This document shows, piece by piece, positions 27,071 through 37,998 of a stretch of DNA of 64,000 bases. This DNA is from Rhizobium sp. WSM4643 (GTDB lineage: Bacteria > Pseudomonadota > Alphaproteobacteria > Rhizobiales > Rhizobiaceae), in contig NZ_CP104040.1 of NCBI RefSeq assembly GCF_025152745.1, positions 3,348,001 through 3,412,000 on the forward strand, in the 5' to 3' direction. Under the pieces are notes generated by a model that was not told the origin of the DNA, searched no databases, and worked only from the letters and a program-made list of their open reading frames with translations. Made by a program: the position numbers and the translations under genes. Position 1 is the first letter of the stretch, and each line of letters begins with the position of its first letter.

Positions 27071-27170
27071 AGAGCGCTTGTTTTTCTTCGAATCACCGAA
27101 GCGCTCTATCTCTTTGTTTTCACGCAATTCCGGACGCAAAACCGCTGCGCACTTTTGCTGGAATTGCTCT
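27071..27170. repeat. Rhizobial palindromic element between ureF and ureG
   Basis: AGAGCGCTT (27071-27079) pairs with AAGCGCTCT (27099-27107). A second arm pair, AATTCCG and GGAATT (27126-27166), encloses CGCAAAACCGCTGCGCACTTT. The element fills most of the 190-base ureF-ureG gap and would be transcribed as two hairpins. Confidence 0.75.
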
Positions 27171-27194
27171 CGCCGCCGCGATAATTTCGGACAA

Positions 27195-27869
27195 TTACGA
27201 GCGGAACAGCCGCGTCGCCTGCGTCTCATGGCGCAGGCTTGCAATATCGGCCTGCACCGTCGCCGAACCCAGATCATCGAGCGTCGAGATAGCCGCCCGC
27301 CGGGCGATCTTCGCGAGGTGCTCTTCAAGGCCGGCAAGCACGGCAACGCCATCCCTCTGCCCAGCGATGCCGAGGCGGATGCCTGACGAAACCGCTTGCG
27401 AGGCATAGGCGTGCAGGAAGACTGCGAGCACCTTCACGGATCCTATGCCATGTGCACCCGCAACCGCTCCCACCGCGACAGGATAAGCGGCCTTGCCGGG
27501 CAGCCTCTCGAATACATCGTCCGGCCAAGCGCCTGCCGCCGCCAGGAAAGCCTCGCCGAGCAGCATCGTTTCCTGATGGCGCTCGCGTGATCCGGCAAGC
27601 GCCTCGGCGAGCGCGGCGATCTCGGCAAGGCGCGCGGCTTCAGCCTGGTGCCTGTGGCTTTCGGCCAGCAGCACCGTATCGTTCCAGACCGAACCATTGC
27701 CGATTAAAGTGCCGGTCCAGGCCGCAAGCGAGGCCGCATCCGTGACCAACCCGTCGGCAACCGCCCGCTCCAGCCCGCCCGAATAGGCAAAGCTGCCGAT
27801 CGGAAAGGCCGGTGAGAGCCATGCCGTCAGGCGCAGCAGTGCCTGCAACTCGCGATCCCCAGTCATCAA
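27195..27869 (-). CDS. ureF: Urease accessory protein UreF
   Basis: A 224-residue all-helical protein that bridges the UreD-apourease complex and UreG and gates GTP hydrolysis during nickel insertion. The family signature [20 protein letters not shown] is at residues 13-32, and the C-terminal region ends [14 protein letters not shown]. Its start is three bases from the ureE stop, so the two are translated together. ATG 27866 is an equally possible start. Confidence 0.95.
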   Translation of the reverse strand: MMTGDRELQALLRLTAWLSPAFPIGSFAYSGGLERAVADGLVTDAASLAAWTGTLIGNGSVWNDTVLLAESHRHQAEAARLAEIAALAEALAGSRERHQETMLLGEAFLAAAGAWPDDVFERLPGKAAYPVAVGAVAGAHGIGSVKVLAVFLHAYASQAVSSGIRLGIAGQRDGVAVLAGLEEHLAKIARRAAISTLDDLGSATVQADIASLRHETQATRLFRS

Positions 27870-27872
27870 GGC

Positions 27873-28490
27873 TCAGTCGTGCTTGTGGTCGTGATGTCCG
27901 TGCTCATGACCATGATCCCGCCCGTGGTCATGATCATGACCGCGATCGTGGCGGTGCTCATGCTCATGCTCGTAGCCATGTTCGTGATCATGGTCATGGC
28001 CGTGATCATGGCCGTGGTCATGATTGTGATCGTGATCATGCCCATGCGAATGCCCGCCTTGGGAATGGTAGGCGCCGCGTGCCGGCTGGAACGGCTCGTC
28101 GATCTCGAGGACGACGGCGCCGAGGCCCTGCAGCATGGTGCGGATGACATGATCGCGCAGGATGACGATGCGATCTTCCTCGATCTGGGCCGCAAGATGC
28201 CGGTTGCCCAGATGCCAGGCGAGCTCGACCAGATGCGTGCGGTCGCGTCCGCGAACCTCGAAGAGCTTCTCGTCGGCGGCGAGGATTTCGATCAGTTCGC
28301 CGTCGTCGCGCACCAAGAGGTCGCCATTGGCGAAAAGCACCGGATCCTTGAGATCGAGCATGACCATTTCGCCATTTTCCAAATGCAGCAGCTTGCGGCG
28401 CAGATGGCGCAGATCATGCGGCAGCTTGACTTGGGCGATCGGATGGGAGGAAGGGGTTCCGGCGGGAAGATAGGACGTGACGCGCTGCAT
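27873..28490 (-). CDS. ureE: Urease nickel chaperone UreE with a long His-rich tail
   Basis: A 205-residue nickel-binding chaperone. The N-terminal peptide-binding domain (about 1-75) and the metal-binding domain (about 80-150, with [19 protein letters not shown]) are followed from about residue 153 by a tail made mostly of His-Asp, His-Gly and His-Glu pairs, about half His. The tail is longer than in most homologues and would let UreE store many nickel ions. The corresponding DNA is a low-complexity run of CATGAC/CACGAC-type units. It is upstream of ureF in the same transcript. Confidence 0.95.
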   Translation of the reverse strand: MQRVTSYLPAGTPSSHPIAQVKLPHDLRHLRRKLLHLENGEMVMLDLKDPVLFANGDLLVRDDGELIEILAADEKLFEVRGRDRTHLVELAWHLGNRHLAAQIEEDRIVILRDHVIRTMLQGLGAVVLEIDEPFQPARGAYHSQGGHSHGHDHDHNHDHGHDHGHDHDHEHGYEHEHEHRHDRGHDHDHGRDHGHEHGHHDHKHD

Positions 28491-28576
28491 GATATGTCCG
28501 TTTTGTTGAGAGGACGACCATGCAAAATAGCTCTTCCCGATGCAAGCACCAATGCCCTTTCGTTCGCGCTTTGCTT

Positions 28577-29440
28577 TTATATTCCGTAAGCCTGCATCAC
28601 GTTGTCGCTCTCCGGTCCTTTGTTCTCGCCATCGACGCCGCTATCGACAAGCCCGTGCCAGGCGTGACGCAGACCTTCTCGTTCGTGGACGACGCGATTG
28701 CGCCCTAGTGCCTTGGCGAGATAGAGCGCCCGGTCGGCGGAAGCATAGACCGCCTGCTTGGTGCGCCCGGCGACGAGATCGGCAACGCCGCCGGAAACGG
28801 TGATGCGGATATCGTGCCCCTCGGCTTTCATGGCGCCGCCGGCGATCCGGGCCCGGACGCTTTCGACGCGCTCCATACGCGTCTCGAGCGGCTCGCCGGA
28901 GACGATGACGCCGAACTCCTCCCCACCCAGCCGTGCGACGACGGACATCTCATCGAAGGCGGATCTCAGCATGGCCGAAACGGAGATGATGACGGCATCG
29001 CCGCAGCCATGGCCGAAGCGGTCGTTGATCGCCTTGAAACGGTCGACGTCAAAAATCACCAGCGACGCATCGCCATCAGTATCCTCAAGCGCCTCGGTAA
29101 AAGCGCGCCGGTTGAGCAGCCCGGAAAGCGTATCCGTGCGGCTGAGCTTTTCGAATTCCGCCCGCGAGAGCGCGAGATCGCGCATGGCAAAGCCGGCAAA
29201 CAGTGACAGCATGCCGGAAACGGTACCGCCGATCAGCCAGGAAAAGATCGCGCTGAAGCCGATTGCATGGGCGAGCGTCACCGGTAGAAGCCCGAGAAGA
29301 TCCAGCGATGGCATCGTCAATGCGATAATGACTCCTGACAGAATAACGGCAAGAAAAGCCATCTTCAGGGCGAAGACATAGACGTTTCTGCGGTATTGAA
29401 GATCGCCGAAATCGGCCTGCAGCAAAATCCAGTTTCTCAT
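28577..29440 (-). CDS. Membrane-bound diguanylate cyclase (GGDEF)
   Basis: A 287-residue protein with two or three N-terminal membrane helices (about residues 24-85), a short linker and one GGDEF domain. The active site reads [33 protein letters not shown] holds the metal Asp residues, so it should make cyclic di-GMP. No RxxD inhibitory site is obvious five residues before GGEEF. It lies between the TIGR02117 gene and ureE, in the same direction, but has a 330-base upstream gap that probably holds its own promoter. A link to urease is suggested by position only. Confidence 0.9.
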   Translation of the reverse strand: MRNWILLQADFGDLQYRRNVYVFALKMAFLAVILSGVIIALTMPSLDLLGLLPVTLAHAIGFSAIFSWLIGGTVSGMLSLFAGFAMRDLALSRAEFEKLSRTDTLSGLLNRRAFTEALEDTDGDASLVIFDVDRFKAINDRFGHGCGDAVIISVSAMLRSAFDEMSVVARLGGEEFGVIVSGEPLETRMERVESVRARIAGGAMKAEGHDIRITVSGGVADLVAGRTKQAVYASADRALYLAKALGRNRVVHEREGLRHAWHGLVDSGVDGENKGPESDNVMQAYGI

Positions 29441-29770
29441 GAGAATCAACCTTCCTGCTCGGCGTTTCCAGGCATTGATAAGAGCCCAATTGCTGCGGGT
29501 GTCTTAATCGACCCGTTAAAATTCGAACGGTTCGGACGTTTCGGTGGACAGAATTTTTCTAGCAGGGGATGCAGCTTTCCAATCCCTGAATCGAACAGCG
29601 CGAAGAGACAGTTAAACGACTGATATAAAAGGGGTTCATCAAGTTTCGTGATGCAGTTGTTCCAGAATGGGTTAGCTTGACAAAATACCGGGTTTTCCAC
29701 CGATTTTTACAACCATATGGAGAGCGCTATTCACAATTCACTTTAAGAGCGGACCGACCCGACGGCTGCT
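29441..29770. other. Intergenic stretch upstream of the diguanylate cyclase gene
   Basis: AT-richer DNA between the GGDEF gene and the TIGR02117 gene, with no credible reading frame. A GGAAGG ribosome site for the GGDEF gene lies near its edge. I see no clear terminator or sigma-factor site. Confidence 0.5.
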
Positions 29771-30442
29771 TCAATTGTAGACAGCAACAGACAACCGCAA
29801 TGTTTGTGGAAGCGGGTTCCATATGCCGGTTCGAAACCCAGCCGAGCGCAGGGCAGCGGCGGTCCAGGTGTTGCAGCCGAAGAGTGCGTTGAAGTATCCC
29901 CTGGCTTCGAAGAACCGGTCGATCTCGCCGTAACCCGCATCCGGAATCGGCACCACCGCGCCCGCGTCGAGGACGAAACTCTCGGAGATAAAATCGCGCA
30001 GCTGCGCCAATTGATCCTCACTGACATTGAATGCCGTAACGGTGGACTGGGGCTCGGTGATATGACTGGCAAGGTCCACATGCAGCACTGAACGGTCGAT
30101 CGTCAGCGCGCGCAACACCGGCAGCGGCTTCAGCTCCGCCCATGTGGGAGTTTCCAGATAGAAGGCACGTCCGCCCCAGCCGATAATAAGCCACTCCGCA
30201 TTCGGATGGCCGAGCGGAAAACCAGTATTGTCGAGGAAGGAAAAGGCAGCCCGCGTTTCCGCGTCGAGCGGAATGGCAATATCGGTATGGATCGGGCCCG
30301 AGAGCAGCAGAATTCGATGCGTCACTGCCGCAGACGACGCCTCGACCGGCGCAATCAGCGGCCGGGGAATAAAGGTCCCGCAGGCCGCCGAAAGCACAAA
30401 CAGAAATACGATCCGCAACAACCAGCGGATACCTGTCCTCAT
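29771..30442 (-). CDS. TIGR02117 / DUF2459 family protein of the urease region
   Basis: A 223-residue protein with an N-terminal membrane anchor or signal (about residues 4-24, WLLRIVFLFVLSAACGTF) ending near a Cys, which may make it a lipoprotein. The rest is a periplasmic domain with HTDIAIPLDAETRAAF, IGWGGRAFYLETPTW and FGCNTWTAAALRSAGF. The family is known as a conserved hypothetical found near urease genes in rhizobia. The GCNTW Cys and the HTDI His could form a papain-like thiol site, but this is only a guess. It lies 30 bases from ureC. Confidence 0.82.
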   Translation of the reverse strand: MRTGIRWLLRIVFLFVLSAACGTFIPRPLIAPVEASSAAVTHRILLLSGPIHTDIAIPLDAETRAAFSFLDNTGFPLGHPNAEWLIIGWGGRAFYLETPTWAELKPLPVLRALTIDRSVLHVDLASHITEPQSTVTAFNVSEDQLAQLRDFISESFVLDAGAVVPIPDAGYGEIDRFFEARGYFNALFGCNTWTAAALRSAGFRTGIWNPLPQTLRLSVAVYN

Positions 30443-30472
30443 CGCCGCCGTCCGTCGCACATGGGCGTGGGC

Positions 30473-32185
<1,713 letters not shown>

Positions 32186-32188
32186 CTA

Positions 32189-32827
32189 TCAGGCTCCTTG
32201 GGAGGAAGAGACGAGTGTTTCTCCGCCGAGCCGCTTGAGGCGGCCAGCGGCAATATAGCTATCGACAAGCTGTCGTTCGGCCGAAAACGGGTGCCATTCC
32301 CAGCCGGCGTGGCCAAAGCCGGCAAGTGTCGCCTCGGCCTCGGCATATGTGTTCAGCACCTCGGCAATGACGATCATCCCGCTGCTCGGCACGACATAGG
32401 GCGCTGGAGAAAACGCCGAAAGCGACGCATCCACGGCCTCGTGAACCGATTTGCCGATAATGACGTGCCTTTTGCCGGTGTCTGCGCAAAAGGAGCTGAA
32501 CGCAGCGGTATGGTCGTCGCAGAAATCATCAAGCTCCGGATGAGAGACGGCAAGCGGCGCCCGCATCGCGGCGAATTTTTCCGGGTCGCGCACGCTCCAG
32601 ATTTCGCCAGCCGAAACGACGCCCGGATGGGCGCGCCACTCACGCGAACCGAGCATCGCCTTTGCCGGCCTACCGGTGTTGCAGACCGCGACGGCATCCG
32701 TGCGGCTGCCGCCGGCGCCATAGGAGCGGCAATCATTGAAGCGGATGACAATATCGGCGGCATCGATGATGCCAGCCCCACCCTCCTCGATGTCGCCATT
32801 GCCGACGATCATGATTTTTCTGATCAC
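32189..32827 (-). CDS. Urease-operon accessory protein, sialyltransferase-like (GT29-like) fold
   Basis: A 212-residue protein found in rhizobial urease operons. The N-terminal KIMIVGNGDIEEGGAGIIDA, then ADIVIRFNDC, resembles the sialyl-motif L of GT29 glycosyltransferases (VGN, then IDxxDxVxRFN), and PYVVPSSGMIVIAEVLNTYA resembles motif S. The middle, including HPELDDFC, and the His-Pro in WHPFSAERQL are also in line with that fold. No membrane segment is seen. No glycosylation role for urease is known, so the function is open. GTG at 32827 begins two bases after the stop of the LprI-like gene; an ATG at 32812 is possible. Confidence 0.75.
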   Translation of the reverse strand: MIRKIMIVGNGDIEEGGAGIIDAADIVIRFNDCRSYGAGGSRTDAVAVCNTGRPAKAMLGSREWRAHPGVVSAGEIWSVRDPEKFAAMRAPLAVSHPELDDFCDDHTAAFSSFCADTGKRHVIIGKSVHEAVDASLSAFSPAPYVVPSSGMIVIAEVLNTYAEAEATLAGFGHAGWEWHPFSAERQLVDSYIAAGRLKRLGGETLVSSSQGA

Positions 32828-32828
32828 C

Positions 32829-33236
32829 CTAGTTGCCCATCGTATCTTCGAGCTCTTTCAGCTCTTTCGTGCGTTTGTCCGTAATGTTGGCGAGACACCC
32901 GGCGACCAGCATCGGCTCCATCGTGCCGCCACGGGCCTGAAAGCCAAAGGCGTCGCATTCGGCGTCGCGATAGTCGATCCAGGCGCGTTGCGCCTTGACC
33001 AGCGCCTGCTCTGCGCCCTTCATGTCGCCATCCAGGTCCTTGTCGATCGCCGCCAGGGCGGCGCGCGTCTTCTTATACTGCGCATTCAGCGCCTTGTCGG
33101 CAGTCTCGTGGCGCGCCGTCTCGCAGCCAGTCATGTCCGATTGCGTCTTGGGATTGTTGCAATCGATATCCTGAGCAGAGGCAGCACCTGCCGTCAGCAG
33201 CATCGCAGCCCCGACGAGGCAGATATTCAAGCGCAT
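32829..33236 (-). CDS. LprI-like (DUF1311) secreted protein
   Basis: A 135-residue periplasmic protein with signal peptide MRLNICLVGAAMLLTAGAAS, cleaved near ASAQD. Four Cys are present (DCNN, TGCET, AECDAF and AGCLAN), matching the disulfide pattern of DUF1311/lysozyme-inhibitor LprI proteins, and YRDAECDAF is the family core. It probably binds lysozyme or a cell-wall component. It sits inside the urease operon between ureB (22 bases) and the sialyltransferase-like gene, with no evident link to urea hydrolysis. Confidence 0.87.
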   Translation of the reverse strand: MRLNICLVGAAMLLTAGAASAQDIDCNNPKTQSDMTGCETARHETADKALNAQYKKTRAALAAIDKDLDGDMKGAEQALVKAQRAWIDYRDAECDAFGFQARGGTMEPMLVAGCLANITDKRTKELKELEDTMGN

Positions 33237-33258
33237 GCACTTCTCCCGTATTTTGTTC

Positions 33259-33564
33259 TTAGAGCTTGCCCATCACCAACTGGCGGAAACCGTAGACCTC
33301 GCGCTTGCCGGAAAGCGGGATCAGCGTCACCGAGCGCGTCTGCCCCGGCTCGAAGCGCACCGCAGTCCCCGCCGGGATATCGAGCCGCTTGCCGTGTGCT
33401 ACCGCGCGATCGAAGGAAAGCCCGGCATTGATCTCGGCGAAATGATAGTGGCTGCCGACCTGCACCGGCCGATCGCCCGTATTGGAAACCTCCAGCGTCA
33501 CCGTCGGCGCGCCGGCATTCAGTTCGATGTCGCCGCTTGCGGCAATGATCTCGCCTGGAATCAT
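33259..33564 (-). CDS. ureB: Urease beta subunit UreB
   Basis: A 101-residue structural subunit. It shows [38 protein letters not shown] and [17 protein letters not shown], all typical of UreB. AAGGAGGACGAG directly precedes the start. It is a separate gene, not fused to gamma or alpha, as is standard in proteobacteria. Confidence 0.96.
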   Translation of the reverse strand: MIPGEIIAASGDIELNAGAPTVTLEVSNTGDRPVQVGSHYHFAEINAGLSFDRAVAHGKRLDIPAGTAVRFEPGQTRSVTLIPLSGKREVYGFRQLVMGKL

Positions 33565-33574
33565 CTCGTCCTCC

Positions 33575-33826
33575 TTAAGCCGCCTTGGGCGCGCAGCCCT
33601 CGGCCTTCAGTACGCGCTTCGTCGATGCCGGATTTTTGGCGAGCATCGCCGCCGGCCGAATAGGCCTCGCGACGAGATTGCCGCCGCAGTTCGGGCAGAC
33701 ACCCTTCAGCACGCCGTCCACGCAATCGGCGCAGAAGGTGCATTCATAGGTGCAGATCCGTGCTTCAATGCTATCAGGCGGCAGATCCTTGTCGCAGCAT
33801 TCGCAATTGGGCCTGAGCTCGAGCAT
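33575..33826 (-). CDS. DUF1272 Cys-rich small protein
   Basis: An 83-residue protein with eight Cys in the pattern CECC, C, CTFC, C, CPNC, suggesting two zinc-ribbon or knuckle sites. [16 protein letters not shown] and [15 protein letters not shown] are the DUF1272 hallmarks. It is often found next to urease or in nitrogen-related loci, but its role is unknown. The start at 33826 follows GAGGAGATAGG. It lies 10 bases before ureB and 10 after ureA, so it is part of the operon. Confidence 0.88.
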   Translation of the reverse strand: MLELRPNCECCDKDLPPDSIEARICTYECTFCADCVDGVLKGVCPNCGGNLVARPIRPAAMLAKNPASTKRVLKAEGCAPKAA

Positions 33827-33836
33827 TCCTATCTCC

Positions 33837-34139
33837 TCAACGGATCGGCTCGTGCACGGTGACGAGCTTGGTTCCATCAGGGAACGTCGCCTCCACCTGC
33901 ACGTCGTGGATCATCTCGGCAATCCCCTCCATCACCTGGTCGCGGCCGATCACATGGGCGCCTGCTTCCATCAACTCGGCAACCGGGCGGCCGTCGCGGG
34001 CGCCTTCGACGACGAAGTCGCTGATCAGCGCGATCGCTTCGGGATAATTCAGCTTGACGCCGCGCTCCAGCCGCCGCCGCGCCACCATCGCCGCCATCGA
34101 AATCAACAGCTTGTCTTTTTCTCTCGGAGTGAGGTTCAT
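33837..34139 (-). CDS. ureA: Urease gamma subunit UreA
   Basis: A 100-residue structural subunit with [40 protein letters not shown] and [20 protein letters not shown], diagnostic of UreA. It follows ureD after 33 bases and is followed by the DUF1272 gene. Confidence 0.96.
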   Translation of the reverse strand: MNLTPREKDKLLISMAAMVARRRLERGVKLNYPEAIALISDFVVEGARDGRPVAELMEAGAHVIGRDQVMEGIAEMIHDVQVEATFPDGTKLVTVHEPIR

Positions 34140-34172
34140 CGCTTGTCCATCTGCTTGATCGAATGCTGAAGT

Positions 34173-34994
34173 TCATAGATTCCAGACTTTCGGCACAGGC
34201 GCACCATTGCGCAAGGCGGAAATGACCGGGATCAGGATTTTTCTGAGTGAGAAGCCGTCGGCCGCTGCCAGGCGGACGACGAGCTTGCCATTCCAAGCGC
34301 TCGCACCGCCCATCGATCCTTCGACGAGCGGCCGGACCTTGCCGAGATAGGCTTCTGAAAGCGGCCCGGCATAAAGCAGCGTCGCAAAGGCCACCTGTCC
34401 GCCGAGCACGGCCTGTCGCGCCGTCAGCGCCGCCACAGCTTCGGAAAGTCTGAGTTCCTCGGCGTGGATCAGTTGGCTCGAACGGCGGATGCGCCAGCGG
34501 TCGCGGAACAGCCCTGATACCACCGCCTCACCCATCGCCTTGCGGCCGAGCAGCACGGCTTCGACGGCCAGAAATTCGCCGCTCTCGTCAAGATCGACGT
34601 CCAGCCGGCGAAAAAGTGCGGCCCGATCGAAGAGGATCGTTTCCTGCGGCAGCCAGTCGACGCGGGCTTGGGCTCCGACCGTGATGCTGGTCGCCACCTC
34701 GGCGATGCCGGCCGATGCCTTGTAGATCTTCTCGCAGGCCTGAGTGGTGACGTCGATGCGCGTGCCGGCGCCGGCATCCACGCTCCAATCCATTCGATCG
34801 CCGCCTGTCAAACCGCCGGCGGTATTGATGATGACGGCTTCCATCGAGGCGTCGAAGGTATCGGGCAGGCGGATCTTCGCTGCCCCCTCCTGATAGAGTT
34901 CACGGATGCGCGTGCGGCCATCGAACAGCTTTGCCGCCAGATGTCCGCGCCCTTCGGCTCTTTGCGGTCTCGTGCCTGCCGCCGCGATCGTCAT
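34173..34994 (-). CDS. ureD: Urease accessory protein UreD
   Basis: A 273-residue accessory protein that forms the tunnel-bearing UreD-UreF-UreG complex and passes nickel to apourease. It shows [32 protein letters not shown] and [20 protein letters not shown]. The frame is open to 35027, but ATG 34994 gives the family-length N-terminus [15 protein letters not shown]. It starts the urease operon, with 854 bases between it and the urtE start, of which only about 160 are non-coding. Confidence 0.94.
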   Translation of the reverse strand: MTIAAAGTRPQRAEGRGHLAAKLFDGRTRIRELYQEGAAKIRLPDTFDASMEAVIINTAGGLTGGDRMDWSVDAGAGTRIDVTTQACEKIYKASAGIAEVATSITVGAQARVDWLPQETILFDRAALFRRLDVDLDESGEFLAVEAVLLGRKAMGEAVVSGLFRDRWRIRRSSQLIHAEELRLSEAVAALTARQAVLGGQVAFATLLYAGPLSEAYLGKVRPLVEGSMGGASAWNGKLVVRLAAADGFSLRKILIPVISALRNGAPVPKVWNL

Positions 34995-35153
34995 ATCGTC
35001 CCTTTCGGTCGCGCCCCTGGTTTTCATTCAAGCGCGCGGATAGCGGAAAGCAAGCAATTCCTATGCCGCACCGGGCAGACCTTTGGCGGCGGCGGAAGGT
35101 TTTCCAGGCGCCGCGCCTTCTGCTGCAAAATGCGGCATCTGCCAGCCAGACAG

Positions 35154-35849
35154 TCAGACAGTCAGGTGGCGGCGGGCCTCCGGCGTATCCAGCGTCTCGG
35201 CAAGCCCTTCATGCACGATTTCGCCGCGGTCCATGATATAGACATAGTCGGCAAGCTCGCGGCAGAAATCGAGATACTGCTCGACGAGCAGGATCGCCAT
35301 GCCGGTGGAGTCGCGCAGGTAACGGATCGCCCGGCCGATATCCTTGATGATCGACGGCTGAATGCCCTCGGTCGGCTCGTCGAGCACGAGAATCCGAGGC
35401 CGCGTCACCATGGCCCGCCCGATCGCCAACTGCTGCTGCTGCCCGCCGGAAAGATCGCCGCCGCGACGTGACAACATCGACTTCAGCACCGGGAAGAGAC
35501 TGAAGATGTCATCGGGGATGTTGCGGTCGCGGCGGCCAAGCGGAGCAAAGCCGGTTTCGAGATTTTCTTTGACTGTCAGCAGCGGGAAGATTTCACGCCC
35601 CTGCGGCACATAGCCGATGCCCTGCTTGGCGCGGGCAAAGGGCGGCATGCCGTTGAGCTTGGTTTCATTGAAGGTGACGGTGCCGGCCGACAGCGGATGC
35701 TGGCCGGTAACGGCGCGAAGAAGAGAACTCTTCCCCACGCCGTTACGCCCCAGCACGCAGGTGATCTTGCCCATCTCCGCTTTGATCGAGATGCCGCGCA
35801 GCGCCTGAGCGGCACCGTAGTGGAGGTTTGCGTTTTCGACTGTCAGCAT
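35154..35849 (-). CDS. urtE: Urea ABC transporter ATP-binding subunit UrtE
   Basis: A 231-residue LivF-type ATPase with Walker A GRNGVGKSS, signature LSGGQQQQLAIGRAMVTRP and Walker B ILVLDEPTEGIQPS. The start at 35849 gives MLTVENANLHYGAAQALRG. The TEGIQPSIIKDI form is characteristic of UrtE rather than amino-acid LivF. It is last in the urt operon, with a palindromic repeat between it and urtD. Confidence 0.95.
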   Translation of the reverse strand: MLTVENANLHYGAAQALRGISIKAEMGKITCVLGRNGVGKSSLLRAVTGQHPLSAGTVTFNETKLNGMPPFARAKQGIGYVPQGREIFPLLTVKENLETGFAPLGRRDRNIPDDIFSLFPVLKSMLSRRGGDLSGGQQQQLAIGRAMVTRPRILVLDEPTEGIQPSIIKDIGRAIRYLRDSTGMAILLVEQYLDFCRELADYVYIMDRGEIVHEGLAETLDTPEARRHLTV

Positions 35850-35883
35850 GATGCCGTCTCCTGAATCTTTGCGGGTCCAAAAA

Positions 35884-36037
35884 AGACCCCTCCCCAACCC
35901 CTCCCCACAAGGGGGAGGGGCAAACTCGGAGCTGCCCTCCCACTCCCCAGGAGATCATAGACAAGCTGGCGCTCGTAGCGATGAGCGAGCCTCTTGGTTA
36001 AGCCCCTCCCCCTTGTGGGGAGGGGTTGGGGAGGGGC
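35884..36037. repeat. Long palindromic rhizobial element, CCCCTCCCC type, copy 2
   Basis: The arms AGACCCCTCCCCAACCCC through GGGGGAGGGGC (35884-35921) and GCCCCTCCCCCTTGTGGGG through GAGGGGC (36002-36037) are inverted copies of each other and nearly identical to the arms at 17635-17787. The 80-base centre differs. It lies between urtD and urtE inside the operon and has no DUF559 gene attached. Confidence 0.9.
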
Positions 36038-36073
36038 AACACACCCACAAACATCCGATGCATCCATCGTCCC

Positions 36074-36829
36074 TCACCGCCCCAAATAGTTCTCGATGAC
36101 CTTCGGATCCGAACTCACAAAGTCGATCGAGCCTTCCGCCAACACCGAGCCTTCAGCAAGGCAGGTCACCTTCACGCCGAGGTCTCGGATGAAGCCCATG
36201 TCATGTTCGACGACGACGACCGACCGGGTTTTGGCGATATCCTTGAGCAGGATTCCAGTTTCCGCCGTCTCCGCATCGGTCATGCCGGCCACCGGCTCGT
36301 CGACGAGCAGGAGCTTCGGCCCCTGCGCCAGCAGCATGCCGATCTCCAGCCACTGCTTCTGCCCGTGCGAGAGATTGGCGGCGAATTCGTCGCGGCGATG
36401 GGTCAGCCGCACGGTTTCGAGGATCTCCTCGATGCGCGTCTTGTCCTCGCCCGAAAGCCGGTAAAACAGCGTCGAGAACACGCCGCGACGGCGGTTCAAC
36501 GCCAGCTCCAGATTGTCCCAGACCGTATGACTCTCGAAGACCGTCGGCTTCTGGAACTTGCGGCCGATGCCGAGCTGGGCGATATCGGCCTCGTCCTTCT
36601 TGGTGAGATCGATCGTGCCGTTGAAGAAAACTTCGCCCTCGTCGGGCCTGGTCTTGCCGGTGATGATATCCATCATCGTCGTCTTGCCGGCGCCGTTCGG
36701 GCCGATGATGGCTCTGAGTTCACCGGGTTCGATGACGATCGACAGCGAATTCAGCGCCTTGAAGCCGTCGAAGGAAACCGAGACGCCGTTGAGATAAAGC
36801 ACGCTGGTGGGTTTGACGTCGGGGATCAT
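36074..36829 (-). CDS. urtD: Urea ABC transporter ATP-binding subunit UrtD
   Basis: A 251-residue LivG-type ATPase with Walker A GPNGAGKTTMMDIITGKTRP, signature LSHGQKQWLEIGMLLAQGP and Walker B LLLVDEPVAGMTDAETAET. The LSHGQ signature and VAGMTD segment are UrtD-specific. ATG 36829 is preferred, with a GGAG about ten bases upstream; a GTG at 36838 overlapping the urtC stop is possible. Confidence 0.95.
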   Translation of the reverse strand: MIPDVKPTSVLYLNGVSVSFDGFKALNSLSIVIEPGELRAIIGPNGAGKTTMMDIITGKTRPDEGEVFFNGTIDLTKKDEADIAQLGIGRKFQKPTVFESHTVWDNLELALNRRRGVFSTLFYRLSGEDKTRIEEILETVRLTHRRDEFAANLSHGQKQWLEIGMLLAQGPKLLLVDEPVAGMTDAETAETGILLKDIAKTRSVVVVEHDMGFIRDLGVKVTCLAEGSVLAEGSIDFVSSDPKVIENYLGR

Positions 36830-36834
36830 GGCGC

Positions 36835-37998
36835 TCACTCCGCTGCCTGGATTTTCGGCTCGATACCGTCTTCCTCAACAGCCGGCGGGGCAGCCTTGGA
36901 GACGACCTTCCGCTTGCCGAGATATTGCGAAATCGTGCCGACGACGCCCTTCGGCAGGAACAGCGTGACGGCGACGAAGAGACCGCCCAGCGCAAACAGC
37001 CAGAACTCCGGGAAGAGGCCGGTGAAGATCGTCTTGCCGCCGTTGACGAGGATCGCGCCGATGATCGGACCGATCAGCGTCGCCCGCCCGCCGACCGCCG
37101 TCCAGATGACGACTTCGATCGAATTGGCAGGCGCGAATTCGCCGGGATTGATAATGCCGACCTGCGGCACGTAGAGCGCACCGGCAATACCAGCCATCAT
37201 CGCCGAGACGACGAAGGCGAAGAGCTTGAAGTGCTCGACGCGGTAGCCGAGGAAGCGCGTGCGGCTTTCCGCATCGCGCACGCCGACCAGCACCTTGCCG
37301 AACTTCGAGCGCACGATCGCCGAGGCAAGCAGCAGCGACAGAGCCAGGAAGATCGCAGTTGCCGCAAAGAGGACTGCACGCGTGCCGTCAGCCTGGACGT
37401 TGAAACCGATAATGTCCTTGAAATCGGTAAGGCCGTTATTGCCGCCGAAGCCCATGTCGTTGCGGAAGAAGGCCAGCAGCAGCGCGTAAGTCATCGCCTG
37501 GGTGATGATCGAGAGATAGACGCCATTGACGCGTGAGCGGAAGGCAAACCAGCCGAAGACGAAGGCGAGCAGGCCGGGCACGACGAGCACCATCAGCGCC
37601 GCAAACCAGAAATGGTTGAAGCCGTACCAGAACCACGGCAGATCCTTCCAGTTCAGGAACACCATGAAGTCGGGCAGAACAGGGTCTCCGTAGCTGCCGC
37701 GCGTGCCGATCTGGCGCATCAGATACATGCCCATCGCATAGCCACCGAGCGCAAAGAAGGCACCGTGGCCGAGGGAGAGGATGCCGCAGAAGCCCCAGAC
37801 GAGATCAAGCGCCAGCGCCAGCAGTGCATAGGTCAGATACTTGCCGAACAGCGACATGATATAAGTCGGCACGTGCAGCGGATTGGTCGGCCCCGTCATC
37901 AGGTTCAGGACCGGCACGAGGACCGCGACCAGAAGCAGGAGGGCGATGGCAACGACGATCTTGCGATCGAGTGATCGGAGAAGGAAGGCCGTTATCAT
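36835..37998 (-). CDS. urtC: Urea ABC transporter permease UrtC
   Basis: A 387-residue LivM-type permease with about ten membrane helices. DLVWGFCGILSLGHGAFFAL is the signature loop, and RDAESRTRFLGYRVEHFKLF is the coupling region to the ATPase. A charged C-terminal tail of about 25 residues follows the last helix. It overlaps the urtB stop in an ATGA junction. Confidence 0.95.
   Translation of the reverse strand: MITAFLLRSLDRKIVVAIALLLLVAVLVPVLNLMTGPTNPLHVPTYIMSLFGKYLTYALLALALDLVWGFCGILSLGHGAFFALGGYAMGMYLMRQIGTRGSYGDPVLPDFMVFLNWKDLPWFWYGFNHFWFAALMVLVVPGLLAFVFGWFAFRSRVNGVYLSIITQAMTYALLLAFFRNDMGFGGNNGLTDFKDIIGFNVQADGTRAVLFAATAIFLALSLLLASAIVRSKFGKVLVGVRDAESRTRFLGYRVEHFKLFAFVVSAMMAGIAGALYVPQVGIINPGEFAPANSIEVVIWTAVGGRATLIGPIIGAILVNGGKTIFTGLFPEFWLFALGGLFVAVTLFLPKGVVGTISQYLGKRKVVSKAAPPAVEEDGIEPKIQAAE

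Noticed and set aside
27880..28060. Tandem-repeat-like tract that could be taken for a CRISPR or satellite
   Set aside because: The units are irregular 6-mers coding His-Asp/His-Gly in UreE; there are no spacers or constant repeats.
34995..35153. Sigma-54-like TGGC...TGC pattern upstream of ureD
   Set aside because: The GG and GC elements are not ten bases apart in any alignment I tried.
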